From the NCBI RefSeq assembly GCF_020184175.1, contig NC_065531.1:62388806-62452805 (forward strand): a DNA stretch of 64,000 nucleotides. The letters are read 5' to 3'. Source of the DNA: Aphis gossypii. Its lineage: Eukaryota; Arthropoda; Insecta; Hemiptera; Aphididae. The translations under genes were made by a program, and so were the position numbers. Below the pieces are notes generated by a model. That model did no database searches, was not told where the DNA came from, and saw only the letters and a program-made list of their open reading frames with translations. Of the stretch, positions 47,203 to 61,200 are shown one piece after another (the first letter of the stretch is position 1; the number at the start of each line of letters is the position of its first letter).

Positions 47203-49313
47203 CCCGTCGCTGAAGTGGCGCACGGCGATGTGGTCTATACCGCTGGTGGGGTTGAGTGGGTTCGAGTTTTTCGACGAGGGGTGGCCGGTCGGTCGAGTAC
47301 AGATGATGGTCGAAAACGGTAAGTATTTTATAGGATTTGCAGTCGTACGCGAAAGGTTATTAAAAAATATATATGACAGTAAACGCGCCTTTTTCGGGTT
47401 TTGGACACCGCGGGTGGAATATATTACACTGGTCGCTGAATAATTTCGAGTTCACCGCTAGCGACGACTGCGTCCCGAAATCTCGTCGAATTATATAATA
47501 TTCTATTCTTAAGACGGTACTCAAGTGTGTGTTTTGTTATCGCCACTGTTTCGCGATACGATTATACACTGAGACGGACGCGCGCGATTTTCGTATCAGA
47601 CCGCACCCACGACGTGGACGACGACTGCGACTGCCCGACGAGAACGCGTATTACAGGTGGTACAGCGGCCACTAATCGGTTAATCGGTTGAAGTTCGGCG
47701 AGCGTTGATGACCGGTTGGCATAGGTAATTACCAATTATACTGTAATGATATATACCTGTATATAGACTTGAGAGCCTGACGCGTCATTACTTTGACGAA
47801 CTGGTGAATGTGTGTAAGCGTAATGCTGCAAAATGCGAATTGCATCACCGACGTGTGGCTGACGTTAGTCGTTATACGGTAATAGTAACCATTGATCGGC
47901 GTGTTATTATCATTTGGAAAAAAAAATACTTAAAAATAGGCGTAAAATATGTTACGTTAATATTACATTGCGTAACATTAATTTTTATGTTTAGCCGTGT
48001 AGTTATTGTATTTATATACATATGTTATTATTATAAGCTTTGTGATGATCTTACACGTCTGGTACGGGGCAAAGGTGGGCAAATGCAAACCAAAAATTTA
48101 ATTTTGTCCCCCTCCACCTAAATTACATATTAAATGTTGAACTTTTAATCCAGTCTGCAAAATTATTTTTAAATCGAGCGTTTTATTCATATTTTGTTAA
48201 TGGTATATCAGTTATCACTGATGACCTGATTGGAGATTATTATTTATTTATATTCACTCGTCAACTCGTTAATTTTAATCGGGTTCTTGAAGCTACGTTT
48301 CTGTTATACTATAATTTGCTATATCATAATATTCACATTTTTATAGTTTTAGAAAGATGATAAAGGTTTTTTCATTATGATTTGTTTTCTTTTTACTGTG
48401 AAATTGTACATAATATACGTATGCTGTATAATATTTTATAATGAAATGTAAATAATACACCCTCCATGTCCGTGGTATTCAATAACAATATTTCCTTACT
48501 GATTTTTCAAAAATTTTTATAATTGTGAATAATTAAACCAGAAAAATTAACGTCTATTTTTTTCATTCGTGGTGAACATACGTGTTAAATAAACTGCGTC
48601 AGAAGATATTATTGAACAATAGATTTAGCTGAATGTATAAATATGCAATGTACCAATGATATTAATTTAAATAATTATTAGAAGTTATCAATTGGATTCA
48701 ATTTAATAATAACTATAACTATTATAATAAATAGAAATCCAGACTCCAATTTATTAATAATAAGGGCTTACTCGGGAAGTTAAAAATGAGTATCTCATAC
48801 TTTAATTTATAAAACGTATGCATTTCAATTTTAAAATAATTATTTTGCCCTTATAGGTTCAATCATACCCTTATAGGGTAAATATTATAGATAGTTCCAG
48901 TTCAAGTGGCAGGGACAAAAAAAAAAAATCAAACTATGAAAAGAACGAACTTTTTAAGCCTGAAACAAATAAAAACAATATATTTAATATGTCCAACGAA
49001 AATTGTTTATATATTACAGTATTAGTTATTGAAAAAACTTCTAAAAATGTAAATTAGTTTAAAAGTTGTTAATAAATTAGATTCCATTCATAATAATTAA
49101 TAATAAAAGAATAGTACTATCATATATATTTTAATTTAATATAAATAATAAAATCTATTAATACTTAGATACTAGGTTCAATAAAGTTCCTCTTTAAAAT
49201 ACAAAATATTACATTTGTTTTGATTATTTATTTAGAAAATAGAATATTACTTACCCAAAATATTTTTCCCGATTCTTTTCTGAAAATAGGAGGTAGCCAA
49301 GTATAAACGCTCT
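47203..49313. other. UGT upstream region and start of the gene desert
   Basis: 47203-47800 is GC-richer and probably holds the UGT promoter and 5' untranslated region; no core element can be fixed. From 47800 to 49313 the sequence is AT-rich with no supported gene. Confidence 0.45.
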
Positions 49314-49465
49314 CAAGGCCGTACATGAAGGAGGTTTGGGGGTTTACCCTCCCCTCAAAATTTAAATTATACAACTTACTTAATTATAATAATTTAAATA
49401 ATAATGAAAATATTATTTGATTTAACCTCCCACCCTCACGAAAATTGGTTCCAACTACGGCCTTG
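49314..49465. mobile_element. About 150-bp MITE with CAAGGCCGTA ends
   Basis: CAAGGCCGTA at 49314 is repeated as its reverse complement TACGGCCTTG at the right end. Inside, G-rich sequence next to the left end (GGAGGTTTGGGGGTTTACC) is balanced by CCTCCCACCC on the right. No target duplication is evident, so the class is unknown. Confidence 0.55.
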
Positions 49466-49777
49466 AATGTTCTACCAAGAGAAAATTGTGACCGGTTTTT
49501 TCCACCTAGTAAAAATATCTGATGTCATCACTATAACACGTTATTAAACATTACGTAAATATTAATATTATCGTTATTTGTAGTACATACCAATTACATT
49601 TTTGTTTCACTCAGTATTACCATATTATTCCTGTTTATCTTAATGTATAGTATGTAATTATGATTTATTTTAGATAACATTAAAGTTAAGTAGTGATTAA
49701 ATATTTCAGCATTCATCTATTAACTAACCTACGTTTTAGATTCATCGAATTTTTTTTAAGTCGATTTGACTTAGAAC

Positions 49778-49895
49778 CAGGGCCGTATTTATGCCTAGGC
49801 CCGGGCCTAAGGCGGCAAATTTTGTAAGAAATGGAAAAAAAAATCATACAAATATTTACTATTATAGGGCGGCACTTGTTCTAAATCCGGCACTG
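49778..49895. mobile_element. 118-bp hAT-like MITE
   Basis: Ends CAGGGCCGTATTTA and, from the right on the other strand, CAGTGCCGGATTTA. Flanks CTTAGAAC (49770-49777) and CCTAGAAC (49896-49903) match at 7 of 8 positions, an ageing 8-bp duplication. It contains GGGCGGCA-type internal repeats and no coding sequence. Confidence 0.8.
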
Positions 49896-49903
49896 CCTAG
49901 AAC

Positions 49904-52900
49904 CCTTTATCTTAAATTCAAAATCGACTAAATGATGAATATTCAGATTTTTTAAAAATGTTTAATTTACCTATATCACCTAACTGTAGATTTTTAGTTG
50001 AGACATAAATTTATTGATTTTACAATGTTTTTTTTTGTGTAGGTACCTATGTATACAACTATATGAGTGTACGATATGTATTCAAAAAAATGTTTCGATT
50101 ATAAACTTGGAAGGTTGTTTTGGATAGAAAATTGAATATAATTTGTATTTTAATCAAGTCAAAATTAAAAATCTGTAATATTAAAAAAAAAAAAAAATCA
50201 AGTAAAAGTGGGAATTTTTACGTAACTCCTGTTTTTGAAAAAATCAATTTTGTTTTTTAGATTTAACTAAATTTTGTTGTTGTTAAAAATTCATAACATT
50301 TTAAATATTTGGACTTGAAAATTTAATTAATTTAAGTTATAGACTAGCTCATTTTTTTTAGTTCAAATTTGTTTTAAATACTCATACTACAATATTTTCA
50401 TACACTATTTATATGTGTATGTACTATATAGGTATGATATATCTAATCATATTCTATTGTCACAGACTGCGGGGTTAAAAATGTTGTTTGAGCTATATAA
50501 TTTAGTATAATTTTCTTAATAAGTCATTATTTACAATTTTATCGATAAAAAAAAAAAAAAAATATTTTTATTACAATTATAAGAATTTTTACAATCAAGT
50601 CCATAAACACAATTAAATAATTAATAACCGAAAAATATAGTTCATAATAAATATATAATAAATAATTATGTCATTAAAATAATTTTACGTCCCTACATAT
50701 TTATTAATTTGTATTGATTGATACGAGATAGAGAATTTTATATAACTTTCTATGTATTATCATTGTGTATCCTAATATTGTTTGAAGTTTTCTCATTTTT
50801 TAAAGTTCAATTTGTAAATCCATTTTTTGGTTTAGATTTATAACTTTTTGTATGGAATGACAAAATGAATACAATTTTAGTAGATACACGTCGAAATCAC
50901 TATAGATAAATTTGACTTCCAACGGACGAGGTAATAGTATACACCTATACATATTATATAGCAGTTAGGATAGAAGCTTATATAATTTATATATTGTACT
51001 TTTGTTTGGGGTCTTAAGAGGATGAACCGGTGTTATCGTTTATAACAGAATTGAATGTGGCGTTGGTTTGCGAATTTGTGTACAGTACAGTGAACTCAGC
51101 AATCGCTGCCCACGTTTTTGCAAAACGAAGAAATAAAAAATAAAAAGTTATATTGGATCTTGAGCATAGATGGAAAATTGAATTTATATAATATTATGTA
51201 AATACATACATAATGTGCACACAATGTGCAAAAACACAAAATACTGTGTTTACTACGAAACGACTGATGTAATAATGATATTATCGTTGTTGCGACGAGA
51301 GAATTGCGCGTGCCTAATTCATATTAAACAAGGATTAGATACTATCGGGAGTGATAGCAGCAGCAAAGAAACAGCTTGGAATGAGTCAGTAGGGTGATAA
51401 TTTTCCTAAAGGTCTAGATTTTTTTTTTATAGATCTAAGTTGTTGAGTATAAATGAAAAATTCCTTTTTCAGTGTGTCATTCGATGTTTGATGCATGACT
51501 AAAATCATTGCTGTAGTCATCTGAAATTAAATACCATAGCTGTATCAATTAGTGATTATTCAAAGAATTTACAGAGTAAGGTATAGACAAACGAGATTCT
51601 TTAGGAGACTTAAGAATTTGTTTGGTCTATGAAGTTGATTAACATCGATATTTACGTTTACGAATGGATCACCCTGTGTGATAGCGGGACTGTAAAACAA
51701 GAATAAAATATAATACGATTAATAAATAAGGAGTACTAACTATTAAACATTTCTTTGGCGATGGAGATCGAGTACAAAACCATGTGGGTATTATGAACGC
51801 GACGCAAAGACATCCTTAAATAATAATTATGTGAATTATTTTGTGAGCGTTCGAGAAAAAAAATTATTTAATTTATTTACAACCATGGTTTAGAGCTCGA
51901 ATTTATTATTATTGATAATTTTATAATTGTATTACTGACACAGGCATAATAATGGTCATTGTTCAATTTATCATGTCTATTTTAAAATAAACGCATTGAC
52001 GTATTGGTATATTATACAGGATTTACAATAGTATTGGAAAAATAAATCAATGTCTCTTTGTAATTCCAGCTACCACACTTAAAATAATTAAAAAAAAAAT
52101 ATATATATAATTTAAATTACAAAATGTATGAAATAGGTAGTATAAAATTAGCGGTTGAAACTTGAAAGTAATCAGACTTGTGCGCCGCGTTATATTTGTA
52201 GGTCGTAAATATGCAATGATCAAACTTTTCAATAACAATTTTACAGAATATAGTTGCTATTACTAATAGCTACAGATAGCTCCTGGATTCATGTAAAATA
52301 AATACTTTCATAACCATGTATAGAAATTCCCTATCTATATTAATACTTACGGATAACAAGTCAACTAAAAAAAATCTTATGACTAACCTAACCTAAATCA
52401 GTTTTGAAAATTTGAAAACCAGTGAAAGTATCTCCAAACTTAGATTAAAACTACATCTATAGCTTACCTTAAGATATTATCTTCCTAAATGATCATTCAA
52501 AACTAACAAAACAACTAATAAAGAATATATTTTTATGTGCATTACGATTACTTCTTTGTAATATTTTTATTGTAGAATAACATTCAATAACATGTTGATA
52601 AAATTAATGAAATAATAATAATGATGATAAAGTTATAATATAATATTATGATAGTCAAATATATTTCTGATACTTATTTTTTAGTTTTATGTGTTTTGGT
52701 ATTCGTAAATAACATCAATATACTTAACGTAGCTTAACTATTTCTAATTATTGTTACTTGGAATTTTCTCTCATTAGTAATATTACAATACTGAAAGCTA
52801 TACTTACTCAGTACTAAGAATGAATACACAACCAAGAATAATAATTAAAATACAATATTTTACTCTTACAATGTTTCCTTTTATGTACGTAACATTACTA

Positions 52901-52978
52901 CTATTATGCACATTTTATAGTATACGAGTAGGTACTATAATCTAGAAGATATTATAGTATAATTTTCACTACCTAACC
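49904..52978. other. Gene-free AT-rich stretch
   Basis: A degenerate relative of the 39040-39240 repeat lies at about 49998-50190 (ATTGATTTTACAATG followed by a T-tract and TGTG). A less AT-rich patch at 51200-51400 has a short open frame with no recognisable domain or splice context. I see no gene. Confidence 0.4.
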
Positions 52979-53361
52979 CAGTGGTTATCAAATTTTTTTC
53001 GGTGGTGCATTTTTTTGAACTAAATTCAGTCACGGTGACCTGCTATGAATACCACTGAAAATATACATAAAAAATTAACATTTATTCTTATTGATAATCA
53101 GTTTTTATTATTTTACTAGATATAAATCATACAGCCGATTTAAAATAAATAAATTTTTATACTAAAAAAAATAATGAAAAATATTAAATTTACGAATTTA
53201 TATTTACGGAATTTACATGGTAATTACAGAGACTGAACCCATGAAATGTTCTTTTTACAAGATAAATTCGAAATTAATAAAAATTACAATAATTTTTAAA
53301 TAATTTTTTATATAAGTCATATTAAACGTTTTTTATTCGGTGCACAGTTTGGGAACTACTG
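52979..53361. mobile_element. 383-bp hAT MITE with perfect 8-bp duplication
   Basis: Left end CAGTGGTTATCAAATTTTTT; the reverse complement of the right end reads CAGTAGTTCCCAAACTGTGC. ACCTAACC occurs exactly on both sides (52971-52978 and 53362-53369). TCGGTG(G/C) sequence follows inside both ends. No transposase. Confidence 0.9.
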
Positions 53362-53369
53362 ACCTAACC

Positions 53370-56300
53370 AATTGCATTAATATTTGACTTAATGTGCTAA
53401 AAGCCTAAAATGTATACTAAATAATTATTTTTTTTAAGCAACGTTATTTTATACTATAGTATGAATTATGAAAAAAAAAATTGTATTATACTTACGTGAA
53501 TCGAATAATATTTTAAACCAATAACTCAGGTTAAATGTTTAGTTAATAAGTAATATTTCAGTTTTTAAAATGATTTTTCCGATTTCAATTGTTTACCTAT
53601 ATATTTTTAGTTTTTTAGATGAAGAATAATGTATGGCATGTTAAATAAAAAAACAATATTATTTATTTATTTTATGGTATCTATAAAAATGTTTAAATGT
53701 TCTATTTGATTTCCCATAATCAATCAAACATCATCATATCGGAATTCATATTCATTCCATGCATATCCATTGTAATAATTACAATTATTATTATTATTAG
53801 TCAATTATTGACTTTGCCAATTTTTTAGTTTCTGTGTAGTTGATAACAATATTGATATGTACATAGTATCTTTGGTGTATCTTCTAAAAAAGTAGTAGTT
53901 AGGTACATAGTATAAAATCATCCGATTTTAATCTAGGGATTTAGTATGATTCATTTAATAACAATATAAAAAGAAAAGTTTTCAAAAATTAGAAATATTT
54001 ATCATCATAATTTTATGATGAACATTTCTTTTGGTATTGTTTCGTTTATATTTTGAGTTAAAGAAACAAATTATAGTTTAATAGGATTTTGATAAAAATT
54101 AAATTGAAATACCTTCTAAAAGTTGATCAAAAATTTATTGTACACGTATTTTTTAACGAATAGGTCAGAAAAAGATAAATTGAAATTATTCAGAATTAAT
54201 ATTAACTTTTACGGAGTTTTTAAATGTACATTTTACTTATTTAAATCAACTTTATTTTAATTAAAGGTGTAACTGAAGTACCTATCTATAGACGGTTAAA
54301 TTACAATGACTAATAGTAAATGTTGCACGGGGAGTATTTCAGAAATCTGAATTCTGTCTTCTGAGTTACAAACGTAAATGAAAACTAAACAGTAATATAA
54401 ATTGATTGGTACACCAATACCGCAGGCGGCATAGACCAATACCTACCTATTATAATTACTATTTACTTTGATAAGGATCATTATTTACTAACCAACATAT
54501 AAATTTTGAGAAGTTATTTTAAACTAATACGCAATGACTTGCCTGCTTACAACTTTACCACTTTAAAACTATTCGGGATTGTGACTGGTTATGCTATTAT
54601 AAAGCAAACTGAAATAACATTTTAGCTATACACTTGCAGGTAGATATTGTTTTACTTATTTTAATGAATGATGATTGTTTACATTTGTATGTATTCATTT
54701 TTTTTTACACTCAATACAAGTTATCAAATATACAATTTGCTTATTCATAGGTATTTATTATAGATAATGGCAATGTTGTATTATTATTATATTATTCATA
54801 AAATATAAAAAATACAAATTTTATTTATTGAATAAATTAAATTAAAATAAGTTAAATTAAATTTTGTGAACAGAAGAAGCACTGAAAACAGAGTATGCCA
54901 AGACTTCTTGAATTATATATAATCTTATATAATCGATAATCTTGAGTATTGTTTTTAGAACAATTACTAATATTCAATTTTTCTTCAATTTTATATTTCT
55001 AATCAAATAGCGATATAAATAATAAGTCAAATATGATTTGTGTGTTATGTAGTCTAAATATAAATTTTAAAAAAAAATCGACCATTTACAGTAGGTACAC
55101 TTAACTATCTAGTATGACACTGTAATTGGAATTCAATTGTAAATCTATGTACTCCTATGATGCAAGATTTTGAACAAAGACGATTCAACTAATTTTTTTA
55201 AAATACATCGTTTTTATTATAATTTAATAATTGTTATAAGATTGTGTATAATATATTTTTTGTCATTAAGTATTGAGTCAGTAATGCGTACCGTAGAATG
55301 GCGTGGTTGATATTAGTCTAAATAAAAGAAAATGTCATTGTGTTTAGAAAACAATATAATCTATAAATAGTTTTAATGAGTTTCAAGTTTTTATATGATT
55401 GATTTATTTTATTAAGTTACGAAATAATAACTAAAACCTTTATTTAATATTTAAAAATGTTAGTTCCCTCCCTCATGATTCACGTGCTATTGTCGTCGAC
55501 CAAATGTGGCCATGTACCTATGTTCAGTCGTATGTTGAATTTACGTATATTTAAGTAATTATCAGTGTATAACAAGTAAAAAAGTAATCAATAATCATAC
55601 ATCTATACAGGTACTATATTATGATACATGCAGGTATGTATATTTTAAAATGGAATTGCAGAATTGCGTTACAAAATACTGTGTCTTGTGATCGGAAATC
55701 ATCAACCTGATTTGTTTATAAGATAAACGCATGTAATTACAGATCCATTTAAATCTGACTCATCTGAGTAGATAATCATGATTGAAGAAGAATGATTTAT
55801 TACCATCAATTTCCGTTTTGTTTACACAAATTTCCTCGTTCTAGTATCTTGTCTAATATGAGTTCAATTTGATAATATTACCTATGTATTTATAATAATT
55901 AATGTGACCAATGTTTATTATATACTATTTCCTCTATCCAAATATTTCGTTAACTTAACACCATCAGTATAATAAATTATCTTATTTTAATATAATTTAC
56001 TATTCTACGTGTTAATTGTTATTATTTTATATATTTATATAAGCTTATTACATAATTTTTGTACAGGACACGGTTACTATATTTTCGATATAGGTACCAA
56101 GTTTAACTGTCAACCGTTAATCAATATTTATGTGTGTGTAAGGGGAACTTGGCCAGAAAAAATGCCATTTAAGCACTTCCTTAGAGCTGCTATCGTTTAC
56201 TGTCAGTAAAATAAATAGCACGAAGATGAATTGATACTAAACACATAAGTATGCCTAACTCGTCCATCTAAGTCGTTGTGATCAATTATTGGTGTGATAA

Positions 56301-56843
56301 ATTAGGGAATAGGGGTAATGAAAATAATAATTAGATAATTAAACTTTTCCGATGATTAAACCACCGCATTATGAGTTATGACACGCTGTGTATGGATAGT
56401 TGACAGATGGTCAAATATTTAATTAATTGAAAATGACGACAATATAAAATGCGAAAAACGTCCATAAATTGTTTAATTGTTAAATACCTGTACTGATGGC
56501 GATCTACAATGATAGGTGGATAATATTAAGGTCAGGAATAAAATATATCGTCAATAATGTATATAGTCACATATGTCTGTTATATAATATATTGAAGTAA
56601 AATAATTACTATTTAGTGTTATAATAAGTACTGTACCCATAGGTACAATACCCATTTAGAAAAATGTAAAAAAGCTATAAAAAAATCTTCTTGGATTATT
56701 TATATAATTTAAGCAACACTGTGAGTCTAATTTTATACATTATGAAACAGATGATTTTTGAAAATTTTGATGAACTTATCAAAATTAAAATTTTAACGAA
56801 TAGTTTCTGAGTTATTAAAGTATATTTTATAGTATAATCAATA
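53370..56843. other. Gene-free AT-rich stretch
   Basis: I see no exon, RNA gene or bounded element here. Short open frames, such as the one near 56009-56209, have no domain similarity or splice context that would support them. Confidence 0.4.
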
Positions 56844-57010
56844 CAGTGGCCTAATTGAAGGACCCGAGATCCCGCGTTGCGGAGGGGGGCATAGTAATTT
56901 GGGGCCTTTGGTTATATGGTTATATTTGGTATAACAATATATATTAGGGGTACATTTTTAACATTTTTTTATTTTTGCGGGGGGCCAAATTTTTTTTAGT
57001 TATGTCACTG
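56844..57010. mobile_element. 167-bp hAT MITE with perfect 8-bp duplication
   Basis: Left end CAGTGGCCTAATTGAAGGAC; the right end on the other strand starts CAGTGACATAACT. AATCAATA is repeated exactly at 56836-56843 and 57011-57018. GGGGCC motifs lie inside. No coding content. Confidence 0.88.
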
Positions 57011-58165
57011 AATCAATAGTCATTAAAAATGGTTTTAAAAAAATTATGAATACATGATTATATATTTAATCTGGTATTTATTGCTATACTCAAATAATTA
57101 TATTTATGTTATATACGTATATGTATAAATATATCAGATAGTATATTATAATATAACTATAATTTCCAAATTATTATCTCACCCATACCTCCCAAGTCTA
57201 TTATCGAAATGCAGATGAAGTTATTATAGTTAAAAGTTAGAACACAAAAATCAGATGCATATATATTCTCAAAAAAAATCATTTACTTAACAATTTACTA
57301 AGTATTTAAGGACGTTAAGTACCTATAATCTATATACTTAAAAATCAAAATTTGAATATCTAAATGTATTATTTAATGAAAATATAGACGTGGTTATGCT
57401 TGGCGGGAATCGCCATTAGGTTAGAATTTTGAACTAGAATAAAATTATTGTTTTTGGTGTTAAAACTTAATATAATCTTTGTAGCTATAATAAAAAAACA
57501 AATTCGACTATAAAACACAATTGTATTCTATTTCAAAATTAATAACATGGTAATAGTTATTTTAAGCATGTAATATATATTATTATAGAACTGAATAATG
57601 TTTACTTTACGAAATTAATAAAATAACTTCGAGATAATATTAACTTATAACTTTTATACTCATAGTTATATATTATATATCTATATATATTGAAATATAA
57701 ATATGTTATATTACCTGTTTCTTCATTAATCTTTAGAAATTATTTTTGACACGAATCTGGTTACCATATGTGGAGTTGATCTTCTGCAGGTCCAGGAATC
57801 TGGATAAAATCCATAGAGTTACGAAGCTTGTATGTTCGTGTGTGTTTTGTAAAAGAAAGAGTAAGAGAAAGGAGAGAGAAAGAGAGAAAGACAGAGTAAA
57901 AGAACTGAGAGATTCGTCGCGTGATGCTTGTACAACTGGGCCTTCTGTAAGTACTGCAAAAGTGTATAATAAACCTACACACAACTACACAAACGAGCCA
58001 CCATCACTAATGGTCGTGTATAATAAATTGCCGATGCGTGAGAAAAAAAAATAAAAAGTAAATAATTTATATTCGTCGTACGCCTATAGATCTACTTTTT
58101 TTCAGTACGAAAAGGGTCTAAAAATATGCCGACCGGAACGACTGTGGAAGTTTTTCTGAAAACAT

Positions 58166-58200
<35 letters not shown>

Positions 58201-61200
58201 TATAGGAGTAGCTACTGTGATTGAAACTTCTTTTGTAGTACATTATTATATATGTATATAGTGCCTAATGCCTATGTAATAATACGTGTATTGGTTTATT
58301 TACCCGGAAGACTTAACAATATTATATTATATATAATTTACAAAGAGATAACTGAATGTTTTAAGGTTTATATAGTATAATATTATTGAACAATAAAAAA
58401 ATGAATTTACTTCTTAAAATTACATTTAAATTATAATAGTGTCATATACTTAGCTATATAGACTATGGTTTACTGAAAAGACACTTCCAAAATTATTAAG
58501 ATTATTTAGATACTACGCAGTTTACATAGATTTTATCATTTTATCGTTTTTGTGAGTATATTTTTATTATATCATATAATTTATTACAATTGCATTTCTA
58601 AAAAGTCAACATCACTTCTATGAATATTGTCACATCTATTTTTTCGTTTATTAAGTTATATTTTTTTTTTACCGTACTTGATCGTTTTTCAAAATGTTTT
58701 GATGCAAGTTATTATGTAATTTTATATCCTGAATTTAGCAAGAAATATATTGATTTTATACTTCTTTTTTTTATTATTTCTTTCAATGAAAATATTTTCA
58801 GGTAAAAGGAATGCTTGAAAGAGTTCATGTATTCACCTTGGTCTTCTTAGTCTATAGTTAGTTGTTTCAATTGGTCATTTTCGATATTCTCAAAATTGTC
58901 TTTAAGCGTAAAAAATATTACAGACAATCGTCAAATATGTTTGAGGAAATCTTTGCAAGCTTTCAGAATCGTATTGATAATGTAGTGGTTCAATAATGAA
59001 CTTTTAAAGCTTTAAATTTAATATACATATATATACGATATACGTTATATCTGACTTACTTTTTAGTTTTTAGTATTCAATCGCATTTAAATGAAATAAA
59101 ACACCTAAAGAACATCTAAATTATTAAAATATTAAAAAAAAAAAAAGATTAAGGATATACAATGTTTAAAATACTATAATACCCTTAATTAAATCAGAAT
59201 TTAACCGCAGAGGTGAAATGTTCTCTATTGTTTCATCCGGCAAGAATAAAATTATTACTAAATACTAATTTCGCATGACAAAAATTGGCTGCTGCTTCTC
59301 AAATGAAAATTATAAGTATCACGAAACTTCTCAAATAAATTCGTAAAAATAGTACTTAAATGTCGTTGGTTTATGTGAAGTAAATAGTTACATAATGATA
59401 TGGGATTACCATAACAATCAATGTGGATAATTAATCAATTAACATGTTCAAGATAATAAAGGTCCTGTTTAATTTAAAATTCAATTAAAAATATGCAAAT
59501 CTAGGTTAAAACACACTTACTACTAGATATCTTCTTAGAAAAGTAGAAAACCATAAAGAGTATAACCATACAGAAAAGCAAATTTTTTATTTTTATTATC
59601 CAATAAGTAATGTATAAATTATAACTATAAATGTCATGGTCCATAGTTGTGTAATATTTTTATAATTGTATAACATTGCACAAATGGTAGCGTATTGACA
59701 CAATTTATCAAATAAATAATAAATAAAAAAAAAAAAATGATAATAGAAAAACCAAGAAAAATTAGCCATTGTTACAATTTAGGTATGTAGGTACCTCCAT
59801 GACATGACAATTTTGATTTATCACAATAATTTGAAATAAACTATTTATTATAATTTTATAAAGCTATTTTTGTCGATGTAATAAATAAAAAAAATTATAA
59901 TTATCAAATAAATACATTTAACGAATCATATAATATGAATTATTATTATTTATTAGAGCAGGTTACAAACTGTTTTTGGCTAACACATAAACATCGATTA
60001 CCTAGAAACATTAAATTATTATTTTTAAAAATGTATAATTAACAAAACAGGTAGTACATTGAGCAACGCATTCATTTAAATAACATTATAATATAATATT
60101 CTTAGACATTTGCGAAAACCAATTAAAAAACTTAACACACAAACAAAAACCGAAATATTGTCTTAATAATAATGAAAACAATAACAAAACAAATGTTATT
60201 AAACCAACAATTTATCGAATACATTTACGAAAATGTCACGGGACAAAAACGCAACGTCGTATTATTATTATAATATATCGTATGTAATATTATACAGTAT
60301 GTTTCAAACGTATCCATTATTATTATTTATACACATTACAGAAATTTTATATTATATACGTAGGTATTGTACAATATTTCGTTCACACCCGTCACATTTG
60401 TCAGTAAAATATTATTATTAATATTGTAAATTTTTTTATTACGTCTAAATAATATAATAATATAAATCGTTCGTTCGTTCATACGTTTTTACAATGACAA
60501 AATATTATATTTAAACAGAATAATATCAAGTATGTATCCTATACACTTTGGGGGTATAGTCTCCATATTATATACAAGTATAGGAATATTTAATAAAAAT
60601 GTTACTCACGAATATTATGTGTTTGAGTCGTCCGTGTGCTATTATAATGTTGTACGTATACAAACGAAACGCGTGACACCACTCCTTCGGAAGTAGGTTA
60701 ATAATTGGATGAACGTTGAACGAAAGTCGTGTAGCGAACGAAATAGACTGTTATTTTTGATATTTTTGTTTTAAGTGTTTTCACTCATACGTATCGATCA
60801 GAGATAATATCACTTTGAAACTTAAAACATCAACCAGGAGCTTTTAATCGGTTATTATTATTTTTTTAACGAAAATGTATAGGTATACTATAAAAGTACT
60901 TAAGACATATATTTTTCCAGTATACATACATCGAAAAAAGTAGGTACATAGCGAGTTTTTTGCTTATTTACATAGGGTACATTCACAAATCTCATTTCTT
61001 AAAAAGGTCCACAGATCGGAGTTCGTTTCGACTAAGAACCTTATATAATACAATAAAATATACATTCACATTCAAATTGTATTTAGCTGTGTACCTATAT
61101 CTTATTCTCAAGTTCACAACCATTTCCTTCTACAATTTACTGAGTTTTTTTTTCAAAAATACTTTAAATACTGGGTATATTTGTTACTGCGAATCGACAT

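Noticed and set aside
47804..48121. 105-residue plus-strand frame upstream of the UGT gene
   Set aside because: No recognisable domain, no splice context, and composition typical of non-coding sequence here.
57746..58054. 102-residue plus-strand frame rich in Lys/Arg/Glu, with possible splice signals at its edges
   Set aside because: Most of it is translated GA-rich low-complexity sequence. No domain and no partner exon were found, so it is not supported as a gene.
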